Source: an uncultured Akkermansia sp.
GTDB taxonomy: Bacteria > Verrucomicrobiota > Verrucomicrobiia > Verrucomicrobiales > Akkermansiaceae
Assembly (NCBI GenBank): GCA_904502165.1
Contig: CAJGDB010000052.1
Location: forward strand, 1 to 12,518
DNA length: 12,518 bases
Direction: 5' to 3'
Positions 1-7,136 of the stretch are shown one piece after another. The notes below the pieces were generated by a model. It saw only the letters and a program-made list of their open reading frames with translations. It was not told the origin of the DNA and ran no database searches. The first letter of the stretch is position 1, and every line of letters begins with the position of its first letter. The translations under genes and the position numbers were made by a program.

Positions 1-539
1 CAGATAGCGAGTTTCACCGTGTGCAGATGCTTCAGGCTCCGCGCATCCAGCCCGGCTACATGCAGCGCGATGAGTTCTATAAGCAATATTTCGATACGCA
101 CTCGTCCGTTTACCGGGCGTTCCACAGCATAGTGGGCTATGGTACGCCGCGCGAGATGAGTACGCCTGCAGCCTGGCAATGTGGCAGCCCTGCCAAGGGT
201 GGGGTGGCCAGTGCGCGTGGGCTTGCCCTGTTCTACCAGGCCCTCATGAGCGACTTTATTCCCGCCGAGGTACGCGAGTGGCTATCTACCCCGCAATGCA
301 GCGGCTGGGATCATACTCTGCAGCAGGAAACCTCCTTCACCTGCGGGGCAATGTGCGAGCCTGCACATCTTTTTCCGGGGGGCGGTTTCGGCCATGCCGG
401 GGCAGGCGGCAGCCATGCTTTCTGTTCACCCTCCACCGGAATCTCCTTTGCCTATGTGATGAACCGCATGGAGCTGGGGAACCTTCCTGGTGCCCGTGTG
501 GAGCGCATGCTGGATATTCTTGCAGCTGTGACCTGTTGA
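1..539 (+). CDS. Serine hydrolase of the beta-lactamase (class C/EstB-like) family, C-terminal part
   Basis: The reading frame is open from the window edge (codons in phase with position 3) to a TGA at 537-539, so the N-terminus with the catalytic SxxK and YxN motifs lies outside. The visible part matches the end of the class C beta-lactamase / EstB / LACTB-like fold. A GGVASARGLALFYQALM segment aligns with the usual 'AR-lArfyqaL' helix. It is followed by GGGFGHAGAGGSHAF, which is the HxG (KTG-equivalent) third motif, and by the conserved ending 'SFAYVMNRM'. Members hydrolyse esters, D-peptides or beta-lactams, so the substrate cannot be told from this fragment. A Cys stands where the family usually has Asp after the glycine-rich loop (HAFCSP). 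The gene converges on the minus-strand gene ending at 582. Family assignment is firm; the specific function is open. Confidence 0.85.
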   Translation, partial: DSEFHRVQMLQAPRIQPGYMQRDEFYKQYFDTHSSVYRAFHSIVGYGTPREMSTPAAWQCGSPAKGGVASARGLALFYQALMSDFIPAEVREWLSTPQCSGWDHTLQQETSFTCGAMCEPAHLFPGGGFGHAGAGGSHAFCSPSTGISFAYVMNRMELGNLPGARVERMLDILAAVTC

Positions 540-581
540 AAATTACAGGCCGGTATTCGCTTGTTCAGAAATGTTAGTTCC

Positions 582-1367
582 TTAGTTGTTCAGAGGTTCG
601 TAGATAGCATCTGCCAGCCAGCCGATGGGGGTGGCCAGCATGGAGAGGGGAATATCCACCAATTCGGCACACCAGCTGAGGGGCTGCAGGCAGCGGTTGT
701 ACCAGGTGCGCCGCGGGGGAATGCGATGAATACCAAGTTTCCAGAGCTGGGGCGTTCCGCGGAGTTTCTTCCCGGTATCACCCCCGGCCATTCTTGAAAT
801 GTCCAGCTTCTCGTTCACCTGGCTGTCGTAGATGAGTGCTGTTCCGCTCAGATCGTAGCGGTCAGCCGGGATGAGTTCAACGTTTTCCAGACCTGGGGGC
901 GGAGGAAAGAATATGTCACTCTTTCTGGTGCGAAGAAGTATGCGGAGCTGCTTCATCGTGAGCTCAGCGTAGTAATGTTCTGTGGGGTATTCCCAGGGTT
1001 CTGCTTTATCCCGGCAGTATAATAAGGTATTCAGCGTTTTCCGCTCCCCTTGTTGGTAGCGCCAGGTGGGTGTGCTATGTTTGAACACGGAATAGCGGGC
1101 CGGTATGAAGGCTACGGGGATTTCTATGATGAAGCGATCGCCTTTCTTCCAGAGTCGCGTGGGCGCTTCCTTGAGTCTGTCTCCTTGCTCCTGCTTTTCA
1201 TAGCGGAGGGTGGGCTTCATCTGCCCGGGTTCAGCCAGGGCTCCGCCCAGGTCGATGATGGTGTATCGCTGTGTGTGTATGGCGATGCATGATTCCAGCG
1301 CCAGGGTGAGCAGGTAGATTCCGGTACAGAATGCCGCCTTCAGCATTTTACGGGACCATGGAGACAT
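582..1367 (-). CDS. Hypothetical exported protein, possible lipoprotein
   Basis: This is a 261-residue protein I do not recognise. The N-terminus has basic residues (R6, K7, K10) followed by a hydrophobic stretch at about 11-24 and a Cys at 27. LESC is a poor lipobox because Glu is at -2, so lipid attachment is possible but not secure. The middle is rich in Arg, Tyr and Trp, and contains a PPPPG run near 155-159. The last 32 residues contain a hydrophobic VDIPLSMLATPIGWLADAIY block that recalls the 'DlPlSlvaDt' segment of small YceK/YidQ-type lipoproteins; that is a resemblance, not an assignment. It starts 33 bp after the amidase gene on the same strand, so it is probably the last gene of the ruvB transcript. 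The start at 1367 has no clear Shine-Dalgarno, and ATG at codon 8 is an alternative. Coding looks real; function is unknown. Confidence 0.7.
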   Translation of the reverse strand: MSPWSRKMLKAAFCTGIYLLTLALESCIAIHTQRYTIIDLGGALAEPGQMKPTLRYEKQEQGDRLKEAPTRLWKKGDRFIIEIPVAFIPARYSVFKHSTPTWRYQQGERKTLNTLLYCRDKAEPWEYPTEHYYAELTMKQLRILLRTRKSDIFFPPPPGLENVELIPADRYDLSGTALIYDSQVNEKLDISRMAGGDTGKKLRGTPQLWKLGIHRIPPRRTWYNRCLQPLSWCAELVDIPLSMLATPIGWLADAIYEPLNN

Positions 1368-1400
1368 AAGGATGAACTCTGATTCTGCCTGTTATACACA

Positions 1401-2204
1401 TTACCTGGCATTCAGGTAGTTGACAATGCCGTGTCCAATCGCTTCTGCATAGCGGATGGCATTCTCTTTCTTGCCCAGGAATCTGGCGTGTTCGGGATTG
1501 GAGAGGAAGGAGGCCTCTGTGATGATGGCTGGCACGTAGGAATCGTTGCAGGCGTTCAGCCAGTCACCGCCGCCCTTGCGCCCATCGTTGCGGAGGATGA
1601 CTCCGCAGATGACTCCGTGATTGGGCATGCCCCCCTTGTCATAAATGGTGTCGGTGATGACCTGGGCCACGGAAAGAGCAAGCTCTCCCCCCGCTTTGTT
1701 GCAGTAAATGGCCCCCTTGTTGTAAACCTTCCACCGGGCCGTCATGCTGTTGTGGTGCAGGTAGACGACCGCAGCAGGCTTCTGGTCGAGTGCATAGTTG
1801 GTGCTCAGCATACCCACGGCCATGCGGTGCGGATGCTGGCGGTTGCGGTAAATGGCATTGGGCTCAGGGGTGTTGACATGGTGTACCCCCTCGCGGATGG
1901 CAATGGCGGCAAGGTCCTTATCGGTGGGCAGGGAACCACGGCAGCAGAGGCGGCATTGGTAGCCGGCCTGCTCGATGATGCGGGCCGTGTATCCGGCGTA
2001 GCGGTACCAGAATTCACACTCCTCGATTTTTCCGTAGCGGTTATCGGGTGTGCGGGCACCCTGGCCGCCGCGCACGGGGTGATAATAGTGCCCGATATCA
2101 AGCACAACGATGCGGGAATCTCGCACCTGTGCCTGCATCATCTGTTGCGTACAGCCAGTGATGCAGAAAAGGACGCAGAGCAGAAGAAGGAAGTACTGTC
2201 TCAT
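1401..2204 (-). CDS. N-acetylmuramoyl-L-alanine amidase (Amidase_3 family) lipoprotein
   Basis: The product is a predicted zinc amidase that cleaves the bond between N-acetylmuramic acid and L-Ala in peptidoglycan, acting in the periplasm. It has 267 residues. Residues 1-18 are a lipoprotein signal with a good lipobox (ITGC, Cys18). The Amidase_3 zinc site can be followed in order: H39 in [11 protein letters not shown] (usually LDPGHGG), a Glu cluster at 61-64, and H150 in VVYLHHNS (usually SIHAN). The catalytic Glu is E230 in [19 protein letters not shown], which is a clear match to the family's 'vEtgFlSNp-E' ending. The first and third motifs deviate from the textbook form, so it is a divergent member. 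Its ATG overlaps the ruvB stop (ATGA, 2201-2204), which indicates translational coupling. No SPOR or AMIN domain is present; the protein is just the catalytic domain on a lipid anchor. Confidence 0.88.
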   Translation of the reverse strand: MRQYFLLLLCVLFCITGCTQQMMQAQVRDSRIVVLDIGHYYHPVRGGQGARTPDNRYGKIEECEFWYRYAGYTARIIEQAGYQCRLCCRGSLPTDKDLAAIAIREGVHHVNTPEPNAIYRNRQHPHRMAVGMLSTNYALDQKPAAVVYLHHNSMTARWKVYNKGAIYCNKAGGELALSVAQVITDTIYDKGGMPNHGVICGVILRNDGRKGGGDWLNACNDSYVPAIITEASFLSNPEHARFLGKKENAIRYAEAIGHGIVNYLNAR

Positions 2205-3220
2205 AAACCAAGTTCGGTCTGGCCGCCGGGAAGGGTGGCTCCAAGCTTCTGATAGGCTGCGGGCAGGGCTTCGCGGCCTCGCGGTGTGCGTTTGATGTAG
2301 CCCTGCATGATGAGGAAGGGCTCATGCACATCCTCAATGGTGGATTCATCTTCCCCCACGGCCACAGCCAGAGAGGAAAGGCCCACGGGGCCTCCTCCGA
2401 ACTTGTAAATGATGGTTTCAAGCAGGCGCTTATCCATTTCATCAAGCCCGTCTTCGTCAATGTCAATCATGCCCAGCGCTGCATGGGCTACTTCTGCGGT
2501 AATGCGGCCATCTGCCTTCACCTGGGCGTAGTCGCGTACCCAGCGGAGCAGGGCGTTGGCCACGCGGGGGGTGCCGCGGGAACGGCGGGCTATGGCCAGG
2601 GCTCCTGCTGGTGCGAGGTCGATATCCAGCAACCCGGCCGAGCGGTGCAGAATCTGGCAGAGTTCCTCTGCCGAGTAGTAATCCAGCCTGTTGACCAGCC
2701 CGAAACGGGAACGGAGCGGGCCGGTGAGCATGCCGGCACGGGTGGTGGCACCTACCAGGGTGAATTTGGGCAGGTTGAGCTGGATAGAACGGGCATTCGG
2801 TCCCTGGTCGATGATGATATCGAGACGAAAATCCTCCATGGCGGGGTAGAGGTATTCCTCGATAGCCGGGTGCAGTCGGTGGATTTCATCAATGAAGAGC
2901 ACATCGCCCTTTTCCACATTGGTGAGAATACCGGCAAGGTCTCCCGCTTTTTCAATCTGCGGACCACTGGTGGTGTGAAGCTTGCGGCCGACGGCTCCGG
3001 CAATGATGTTGGCGAGGGTGGTTTTGCCCAGACCTGGAGGGCCGCTGAGCAGAACGTGGTCAAGCACATCGCCGCGCATGCGGGCTGCTTCCACCATGAG
3101 CATGAGGCGTTCCTTCACTTTTTCCTGACCGCAGAATTCGCTGAAGGCCGGTGGACGCAGCGAAAGGTCATAGCTGGTCACGGGGGTGTCTGCCATGCGG
3201 GTGTAGAGGGAATCAGCCAT
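2201..3220 (-). CDS. ruvB: Holliday junction branch migration helicase RuvB
   Basis: RuvB is the hexameric AAA+ motor that, with RuvA and RuvC, drives branch migration of Holliday junctions. At 339 residues it has normal length and all the expected signatures: Walker A GPPGLGKT (60-67), Walker [10 protein letters not shown] (108-116), sensor [18 protein letters not shown] (157-174, containing the arginine finger), sensor 2 [18 protein letters not shown] (216-232), and the C-terminal winged helix with [21 protein letters not shown] (296-316). ruvA and ruvC are not adjacent here; a lone ruvB is common outside Proteobacteria. It is the first gene of a probable three-gene minus-strand transcript with the amidase. 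A promoter with TTGACC and TAGAGT places the transcription start about 3 nt before the ATG at 3220, and there is no Shine-Dalgarno. Confidence 0.98.
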   Translation of the reverse strand: MADSLYTRMADTPVTSYDLSLRPPAFSEFCGQEKVKERLMLMVEAARMRGDVLDHVLLSGPPGLGKTTLANIIAGAVGRKLHTTSGPQIEKAGDLAGILTNVEKGDVLFIDEIHRLHPAIEEYLYPAMEDFRLDIIIDQGPNARSIQLNLPKFTLVGATTRAGMLTGPLRSRFGLVNRLDYYSAEELCQILHRSAGLLDIDLAPAGALAIARRSRGTPRVANALLRWVRDYAQVKADGRITAEVAHAALGMIDIDEDGLDEMDKRLLETIIYKFGGGPVGLSSLAVAVGEDESTIEDVHEPFLIMQGYIKRTPRGREALPAAYQKLGATLPGGQTELGL

Positions 3221-3229
3221 TGCTCTGCC

Positions 3230-3258
3230 ACTCTACCACATTTGCTGCGGCGGGTCAA
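3230..3258 (-). promoter_or_regulatory. Predicted sigma70-type promoter of ruvB
   Basis: On the minus strand, TTGACC (3258-3253) and TAGAGT (3235-3230) are separated by exactly 17 bp. The start of transcription is predicted near 3223, only about 3 nt before the ruvB ATG at 3220, giving a nearly leaderless mRNA. This was found by eye and has not been tested. Confidence 0.5.
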
Positions 3259-3329
3259 GAAAGGCAACCCGGTGCAGTCATTTTTTCTTGATGGCAGAGG
3301 TGATATGTTATAAAGTGTATGCTGAACTT

Positions 3330-3611
3330 ATGCCTGCTGTACTGGCCATATTCGGATTCTGCATCTGCAGCTTCACTTCTGCCTGCATGGGGCGGGTGCA
3401 GCGGGCGCTAGTGCTTTATCTGGTGGCACTGCTGCTGGGCTTGCCCGTTGTGGTTGGCTGCGCTGTGGCCGGCTGGCAGGTGTATGGCTGGTCTGGTGGT
3501 GTGTACATGGGTGGCGGTGCTATGCTGGTGGTTGTTTTTCTTCGTGGCTTCTGTGTGTTCTGGATACGCATGTGCCGCCGGTTGCATATCTGGATTCACC
3601 GCAAGCGCTGA
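3330..3611 (+). CDS. Small hypothetical inner-membrane protein
   Basis: This 93-residue, very hydrophobic protein has three likely membrane helices (about residues 2-19, 26-48 and 55-75) and a basic cytoplasmic tail ending RMCRRLHIWIHRKR. I see no known family motif. I chose the ATG at 3330 because it gives an N-terminus that leads straight into the first helix; TTG 3288, ATG 3291 and GTG 3303 are in-frame alternatives that would add 9-14 residues. A TATAAA at 3309-3314 could be a -10 box but has no well-spaced -35. The gene is divergent from ruvB and ends 6 nt before a strong hairpin terminator, which supports it being a real transcription unit. The opposite strand also has an open frame here, but it has no plausible protein character. 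Confidence 0.6.
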   Translation: MPAVLAIFGFCICSFTSACMGRVQRALVLYLVALLLGLPVVVGCAVAGWQVYGWSGGVYMGGGAMLVVVFLRGFCVFWIRMCRRLHIWIHRKR

Positions 3612-3613
3612 TG

Positions 3614-3650
3614 AAGAAACCCCGGTCGCCATGAGCAACCGGGGTTCTTT
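3614..3650. terminator. Bidirectional intrinsic terminator between convergent genes
   Basis: A perfect 9-bp inverted repeat, AACCCCGGT (3618-3626) and ACCGGGGTT (3638-3646), encloses an 11-nt loop. It is followed by TTCTTT on the plus strand and by TTTCTTC on the minus strand. It sits between the small membrane protein gene (ending 3611) and the DAHP synthase gene (ending 3672), so it can end both converging transcripts. Confidence 0.75.
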
Positions 3651-3671
3651 GAGGGGGGCTATGACCGGCCA

Positions 3672-4736
3672 TTACCGGGCTTTCCGGGAACGGCGGGTGC
3701 GTACACCTGCAGCCAGTACATCAAACATGCCCAGCGTGCCATTCCAGTCGATGCAGGCATCGGTGATGCTCACACCATACTTCATGTCCGGGGTGCATTT
3801 CTGGTTGCCGGAATATATGTTGCTTTCAATCATGACAGCGCCGATGTGATCGCCGCCGGCGGCAATCTGTTCTGCCACACTGGCCGCCACAGCAGGCTGC
3901 TGCTTCCAGTCCTTGTGGCTGTTGCCGTGGGAGCAGTCAATCATGATGCGGTTGGAAATGCCTGCTTTCTGCTGGGTCTGCCAGGCGTTTGCCACATGTT
4001 CTGCGCTGTAATTCGGGCCTTCGGTCGAGCCGCGCAGAATGAGGTGGCAGCCTTCATTTCCCTTGGTTGAAACAATGGCAGAGACACCCTGCTTGGTAAC
4101 AGAAAGGAAGCAGTGTGGATGTTCGGCGGAGACAATGGCATCCACCGCAATCTGCACGCAGCCTGTGGTGCCGTTCTTGAAGCCGATGGGCATGGAAAGA
4201 CCACTTGCCAGTTCACGATGAACCTGGCTTTCCGTGGTGCGGGCACCTATGGCACCCCAGACGATGAGGTCGCTGATATACTGCGGGGTAATCACATCAA
4301 GGAACTCTGTAGCGGCAGGAATCCCCATTTCAGAAAGTCTTACCAGAAGTCCACGGGCCATACGCAGGCCGCTGTTGATGTTGTATGTTTCATCCATGAA
4401 CGGGTCATTGATGAGCCCTTTCCAACCTACTGTGGTGCGGGGTTTCTCAAAGTAAACGCGCATGATGAGCAGTAAGTCCTTCTCATACTTCTTTGCAGCC
4501 TCTGCCAGTAGTCCGGCGTATTCAATGGCTGCCTTGGTGTCGTGAATGGAACAGGGCCCCACGATGACAGCCAGGCGGTCATCCTCTCCAGTAAGGATGC
4601 GCTGAAAGGCATGGCGGGTTTCAAATACCATACGGGTGGCTTCCGGAGATGCCGGAAAATCCTCCATGAGAATGGCAGGCGATATCAGCGGGCGGATGCC
4701 CGTGAGACGAACGTCGTCTGTGATGTATTGGTTCAT
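3672..4736 (-). CDS. 3-deoxy-7-phosphoheptulonate (DAHP) synthase, type I AroFGH class
   Basis: The enzyme condenses phosphoenolpyruvate and erythrose 4-phosphate, the first step of the shikimate pathway to aromatic amino acids. It has 354 residues, close to E. coli AroG/F/H. Visible motifs are GPCSIHD (60-66), MRVYFEKPRTTVGWKG (92-107), GARTTESQVHRE (164-175), GFKNGTTG (185-192), DCSHGN (267-272) and MIESNI (302-307). The divalent-metal ligands of AroG (Cys61, His268, Glu302, Asp326) correspond to C62, H270, E304 and D326. The N-terminal DDVRLTGIRPLISP resembles the E. coli AroG segment that forms the regulatory site, and the SGLSMP stretch near 178-183 is also kept. Feedback inhibition by an aromatic amino acid is therefore likely, but which isozyme (Phe, Tyr or Trp) cannot be decided. 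It starts 3 bp after the pseudopilin stop and ends at the shared terminator. Confidence 0.96.
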   Translation of the reverse strand: MNQYITDDVRLTGIRPLISPAILMEDFPASPEATRMVFETRHAFQRILTGEDDRLAVIVGPCSIHDTKAAIEYAGLLAEAAKKYEKDLLLIMRVYFEKPRTTVGWKGLINDPFMDETYNINSGLRMARGLLVRLSEMGIPAATEFLDVITPQYISDLIVWGAIGARTTESQVHRELASGLSMPIGFKNGTTGCVQIAVDAIVSAEHPHCFLSVTKQGVSAIVSTKGNEGCHLILRGSTEGPNYSAEHVANAWQTQQKAGISNRIMIDCSHGNSHKDWKQQPAVAASVAEQIAAGGDHIGAVMIESNIYSGNQKCTPDMKYGVSITDACIDWNGTLGMFDVLAAGVRTRRSRKAR

Positions 4737-4739
4737 TAA

Positions 4740-5462
4740 TTACTTCTGGTTCTTCCAGGAATATACGTTGTCTTCCAAGGCTTCTTCCATGAGCTCGGCA
4801 GCGGCAGCAGCTGCTTCTGCAGCGGCCTTCTTTTCCTTCTTGCTCATCTTTTTGCCTTTCTTGCTCTTGCTCTTCGGAGCTGCCGTTTCGGTTACGGCTA
4901 CACCTTCACCATCGGGGCCAGTGCCGTATACGAGGCAGTTCTTGCCGCGGTAGCGGCGGGAGGTGAAGGGATCAATGGCACCTTCATCCTCTTCGCAGAG
5001 AATGATGTGGAAAGGCTTGCCCCAGGCATCGTAGAAATGCACATCGCCCATGCTGTCCACAAAGAGACCATCGCTGGGCTGTTCCTGCTCGTCGGCCTTC
5101 AGGTAGATAGAGCGGGTGGAGTTCAGGCGGCGCTCTACATCCTCACCCTCGCGGTTGGTGAGAATCTTGATCATGTCGGCATCTTGCCCGGAGGTGGTGG
5201 TCAGATACATCTGATCATTGTCATCCGGGGTTGCCATTTCCGTATTGTAGGGGAACATGCCATTGTTATCCTGCTTGAAGTTCTCTACAGCAGCCACGAT
5301 GTCTGTGCAGCTTTTCTTGGCAGCTGTACGGGCAGCATTGGTCTGGATGCTCATGTAGGTAGGATAGGCAATGCTGGACAGAGTGGCCAGAATGGCAATG
5401 ACGATAATCAGCTCAATAAGGGTAAAGCCCTTGGAGAGACGGGGAGAAAGCGAGATTTTCAT
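4740..5462 (-). CDS. Type II secretion/type IV pilin-like protein (pseudopilin) with Lys/Ala-rich insert
   Basis: This 240-residue protein has a classical class III signal, KGFTLIELIIVIAILATLSS. Prepilin peptidase would cut after Gly12, leaving Phe at +1 and Glu at +5, and the hydrophobic segment (13-33) forms the assembly helix. The globular part has DAWGKPFHI (145-153) and LVYGTGPDG (177-185), as in GspG/H-like pseudopilins of Verrucomicrobiota-type bacteria, where 'S-GPDG-...-DDIYSW' usually closes the protein. Here GPDG and the final DNVYSWK (231-237) are separated by about 45 residues, including KSKSKKGKKMSKKEKKAAAE and a run of Ala. No other pilus or secretion genes are nearby, so the machine it serves is unknown. 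It shares a transcript with the DAHP synthase gene (3-bp gap). A TG-extended promoter lies just upstream. Confidence 0.88.
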   Translation of the reverse strand: MKISLSPRLSKGFTLIELIIVIAILATLSSIAYPTYMSIQTNAARTAAKKSCTDIVAAVENFKQDNNGMFPYNTEMATPDDNDQMYLTTTSGQDADMIKILTNREGEDVERRLNSTRSIYLKADEQEQPSDGLFVDSMGDVHFYDAWGKPFHIILCEEDEGAIDPFTSRRYRGKNCLVYGTGPDGEGVAVTETAAPKSKSKKGKKMSKKEKKAAAEAAAAAAELMEEALEDNVYSWKNQK

Positions 5463-5471
5463 ACGAGCATC

Positions 5472-5500
5472 ATACTAGCATATACCCCGTGAGGGCGCAA
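5472..5500 (-). promoter_or_regulatory. Predicted extended -10 promoter of the pseudopilin gene
   Basis: On the minus strand, TTGCGC (5500-5495) and TAGTAT (5477-5472) are 17 bp apart, and TGC directly precedes the -10 as in extended -10 promoters. The predicted start is about 2-3 nt before the ATG at 5462. The -35 match is weak (3 of 6), so confidence is limited. Confidence 0.4.
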
Positions 5501-5524
5501 GCAGAAAAGGCGTATTCCGGGGGT

Positions 5525-5546
5525 GGAGCAGCTTATTTTCTGCTCC
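5525..5546 (-). terminator. Hairpin over the permease stop codon, possible weak terminator
   Basis: A perfect 7-bp inverted repeat (GGAGCAG at 5525-5531, CTGCTCC at 5540-5546) has an 8-nt loop that contains the stop codon of the metal permease gene. It lies at the end of the four-gene metal transport unit, before the pseudopilin promoter. There is no U-tract directly after it on the minus strand, so it may only protect or pause the transcript. Confidence 0.35.
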
Positions 5547-6375
5547 GGCGCAATAGCCCGTACCGCGGGGAGAACAGATAAGCCAGAAGGAACAGCGTAC
5601 CCAGTACGACAATGATGGTGGCCCCCAGATGCCAGCCGAGGGGGTAGGAAAGGAAAAAGGCCGTCATAGCCCCCAGACCACCGATGAGGCCGCCGCCCCA
5701 GAAAAGCCATTCTGCACGGTCGGTGAGTAGGTACATGGTAGCGGCAGGCGCTACCAGAAGCCCCAGCGTCAGAAAAGCCCCTACCGCCTGGAGGGATGAT
5801 ACCAGCACCAGAATAATAAGAGTGAAGATTCCGTAGTTGAGCGCGCGCGCCGGAATGCCCATGGCGGCCGCGGCCCGTGAATCAAACAGAGTGATAATCA
5901 ATGGCCTGTGCAGGATGGTGATGCAGAGGACGGCAATGGAGCCGATCATGTAGGAAATCCACAAATCGGCATTGCCCATGCTCATGATGTTGCCGAAAAG
6001 CCAGTCATCCACCTTCTGCTGCAGACCGAGTCTTATCAGGATAATGTAGCCCAGCGCAAAGGCTGTGGTATGCAGCACAGAGAGTGCGGTGTCATGGTCC
6101 ATCCGTGAGGTGCGTGAAACAAAGAGCGAGCCCAGCCCGACCATGAGACCAGCCATGATGGCACCTATGAGAATGCTCAGCTGGAATAAGCCGAATAACA
6201 GAATTGCCAGGGCGATGCCGGGCAGCAGGGCGCAGGATAGGGTTCCTATCTGCAGTGAGGAACGGCGCAGTACAACCAGGGCGCTTACAAAGCCGTTGGA
6301 GAAACCAATGACACCACAGGCCCAGAGACTGCGCTGCGCCAGCGGTTCATTCAGGAATTGCAGGAATTCATTCAT
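5533..6375 (-). CDS. Metal ABC transporter permease (ABC-3 family, TroC/MntC/ZnuB-like)
   Basis: This is the membrane channel subunit of a divalent-metal importer (manganese, iron or zinc). It has 280 residues and about eight hydrophobic helices. Family features include the early SLWACGVIGFSNGFVSALVVLR segment, GTLSCALLPGIALA (44-57; cf. 'a-sHavlPGia'), SMGNADLW, the cytoplasmic coupling region FDSRAAAAMGIPARALNYG, and SLQAVGAFLTLGLLVAPAATMYLLTDR, which is a hallmark of the ABC-3 family. Its ATG overlaps the ATPase stop (ATGA, 6372-6375). It is the last gene of the unit, and its stop lies inside a hairpin. The C-terminus ends in a basic RYGLLRRSRK tail, placing that end in the cytoplasm. Confidence 0.93.
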   Translation of the reverse strand: MNEFLQFLNEPLAQRSLWACGVIGFSNGFVSALVVLRRSSLQIGTLSCALLPGIALAILLFGLFQLSILIGAIMAGLMVGLGSLFVSRTSRMDHDTALSVLHTTAFALGYIILIRLGLQQKVDDWLFGNIMSMGNADLWISYMIGSIAVLCITILHRPLIITLFDSRAAAAMGIPARALNYGIFTLIILVLVSSLQAVGAFLTLGLLVAPAATMYLLTDRAEWLFWGGGLIGGLGAMTAFFLSYPLGWHLGATIIVVLGTLFLLAYLFSPRYGLLRRSRK

Positions 6376-7136
6376 GGGCGGCTGAAAGCTTTGTTGAGAT
6401 TATCCGGGGTTATCACTTCTGCCGTTGCGCCTGCGGCAATCAGCCTGCGGCGCAGCAGAACCATCTGGTCAAAAATCTGCGGCGCCGTGGTTAAATCATG
6501 GTGAGAGGCTATGACAAGGCGGCCTTCTGACGCAAGGGTGCGGAGGATTTCTGCAAGAGCTTCGCTGCCGGGTACGTCCAGACCGGTGAAAGGTTCATCC
6601 AGCAGCAGGATGTGGGCTTCCTGTGCCAGCGCACGTGCCAGGAAGCATCGCTGCTGCTGGCCTCCACTCAATCTGCTTATCTGGCGTTGCTGCAAATCCT
6701 GCAGGTTCATGGAGCAGATGGCTTTGTCCACAATCTCTCTGTCGTGTCTGCTCATGGGGCGCCAGGTGCCGACAGCCGGGTAGCGGCCCATTTCTACGAG
6801 CTGTTTCACGGTTATGGGGAATTGCCAGTCTACTTCATTGCGCTGGGGCAGGTAGGCAATTTCATGCCGCTGCTGGTGCAGGGGCGCTCCATTCCAGAGT
6901 ATTTCGCCGCTCCAGGGAGAAATCAAGCCTGCCAGGATATTCAGGAGAGTTGATTTTCCTGCGCCGTTCGGGCCGGTAAGAGCAAGTGTGTTTCCGCAGG
7001 ATGCCTGCAGGCTGATGTCTTCCAGTACGGGAGCGGAACCATATCCGACCGTCACTCCGTTCAGAATAAGATGGTGATGCTTATGGTGATGATGTCCGCC
7101 GCCCCAGCAGATGTGATCCTGTTGATTGCTTACCAT
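6372..7136 (-). CDS. Metal ABC transporter ATPase with histidine-rich N-terminus (MntB/TroB/ZnuC-like)
   Basis: This is the ATP-hydrolysing subunit of the divalent-metal importer. From ATG 7136 it has 254 residues: Walker A GPNGAGKS (55-62), Q-loop in AYLPQRNEVDWQFPITV (Q98), signature LSGGQ (156-160), Walker B ILLLDEP (176-182) and H-loop ASHHDL (His213). The 'VDWxFPITV-MGRYP' stretch is typical of metal-family ATPases. Before the fold there is an unusual histidine cluster, H8 and GGGHHHHKHHH at 12-22, which could bind metal. I prefer ATG 7136 over ATG 7184. The 7136 start overlaps the preceding stop by only 7 bp, whereas the extra 16 residues from 7184 are just another frame of the upstream gene's end. 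The gene is followed by the permease with an ATGA overlap. Confidence 0.94.
   Translation of the reverse strand: MVSNQQDHICWGGGHHHHKHHHLILNGVTVGYGSAPVLEDISLQASCGNTLALTGPNGAGKSTLLNILAGLISPWSGEILWNGAPLHQQRHEIAYLPQRNEVDWQFPITVKQLVEMGRYPAVGTWRPMSRHDREIVDKAICSMNLQDLQQRQISRLSGGQQQRCFLARALAQEAHILLLDEPFTGLDVPGSEALAEILRTLASEGRLVIASHHDLTTAPQIFDQMVLLRRRLIAAGATAEVITPDNLNKAFSRP

Noticed and set aside
532..549. Small hairpin CCTGT...ACAGG over the hydrolase stop codon
   Set aside because: The stem is only 5 bp and lacks a T-tract, so it is too weak to call a terminator.
561..594. Direct repeat TTGTTCAGA (561-569 and 586-594) near the convergent gene ends
   Set aside because: It is only 9 bp with two copies and no associated mobile or attachment element. 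It may be chance in a short AT-richer spacer.
1431..2252. Open frame of 273 codons on the plus strand opposite the amidase
   Set aside because: The Gly/Val/Ala-rich product mirrors the codon structure of the real amidase gene. No family features are seen.
2324..3313. Open frame of 329 codons on the plus strand opposite ruvB
   Set aside because: RuvB on the minus strand is unmistakable, and the plus translation is compositionally biased and shows no domain.
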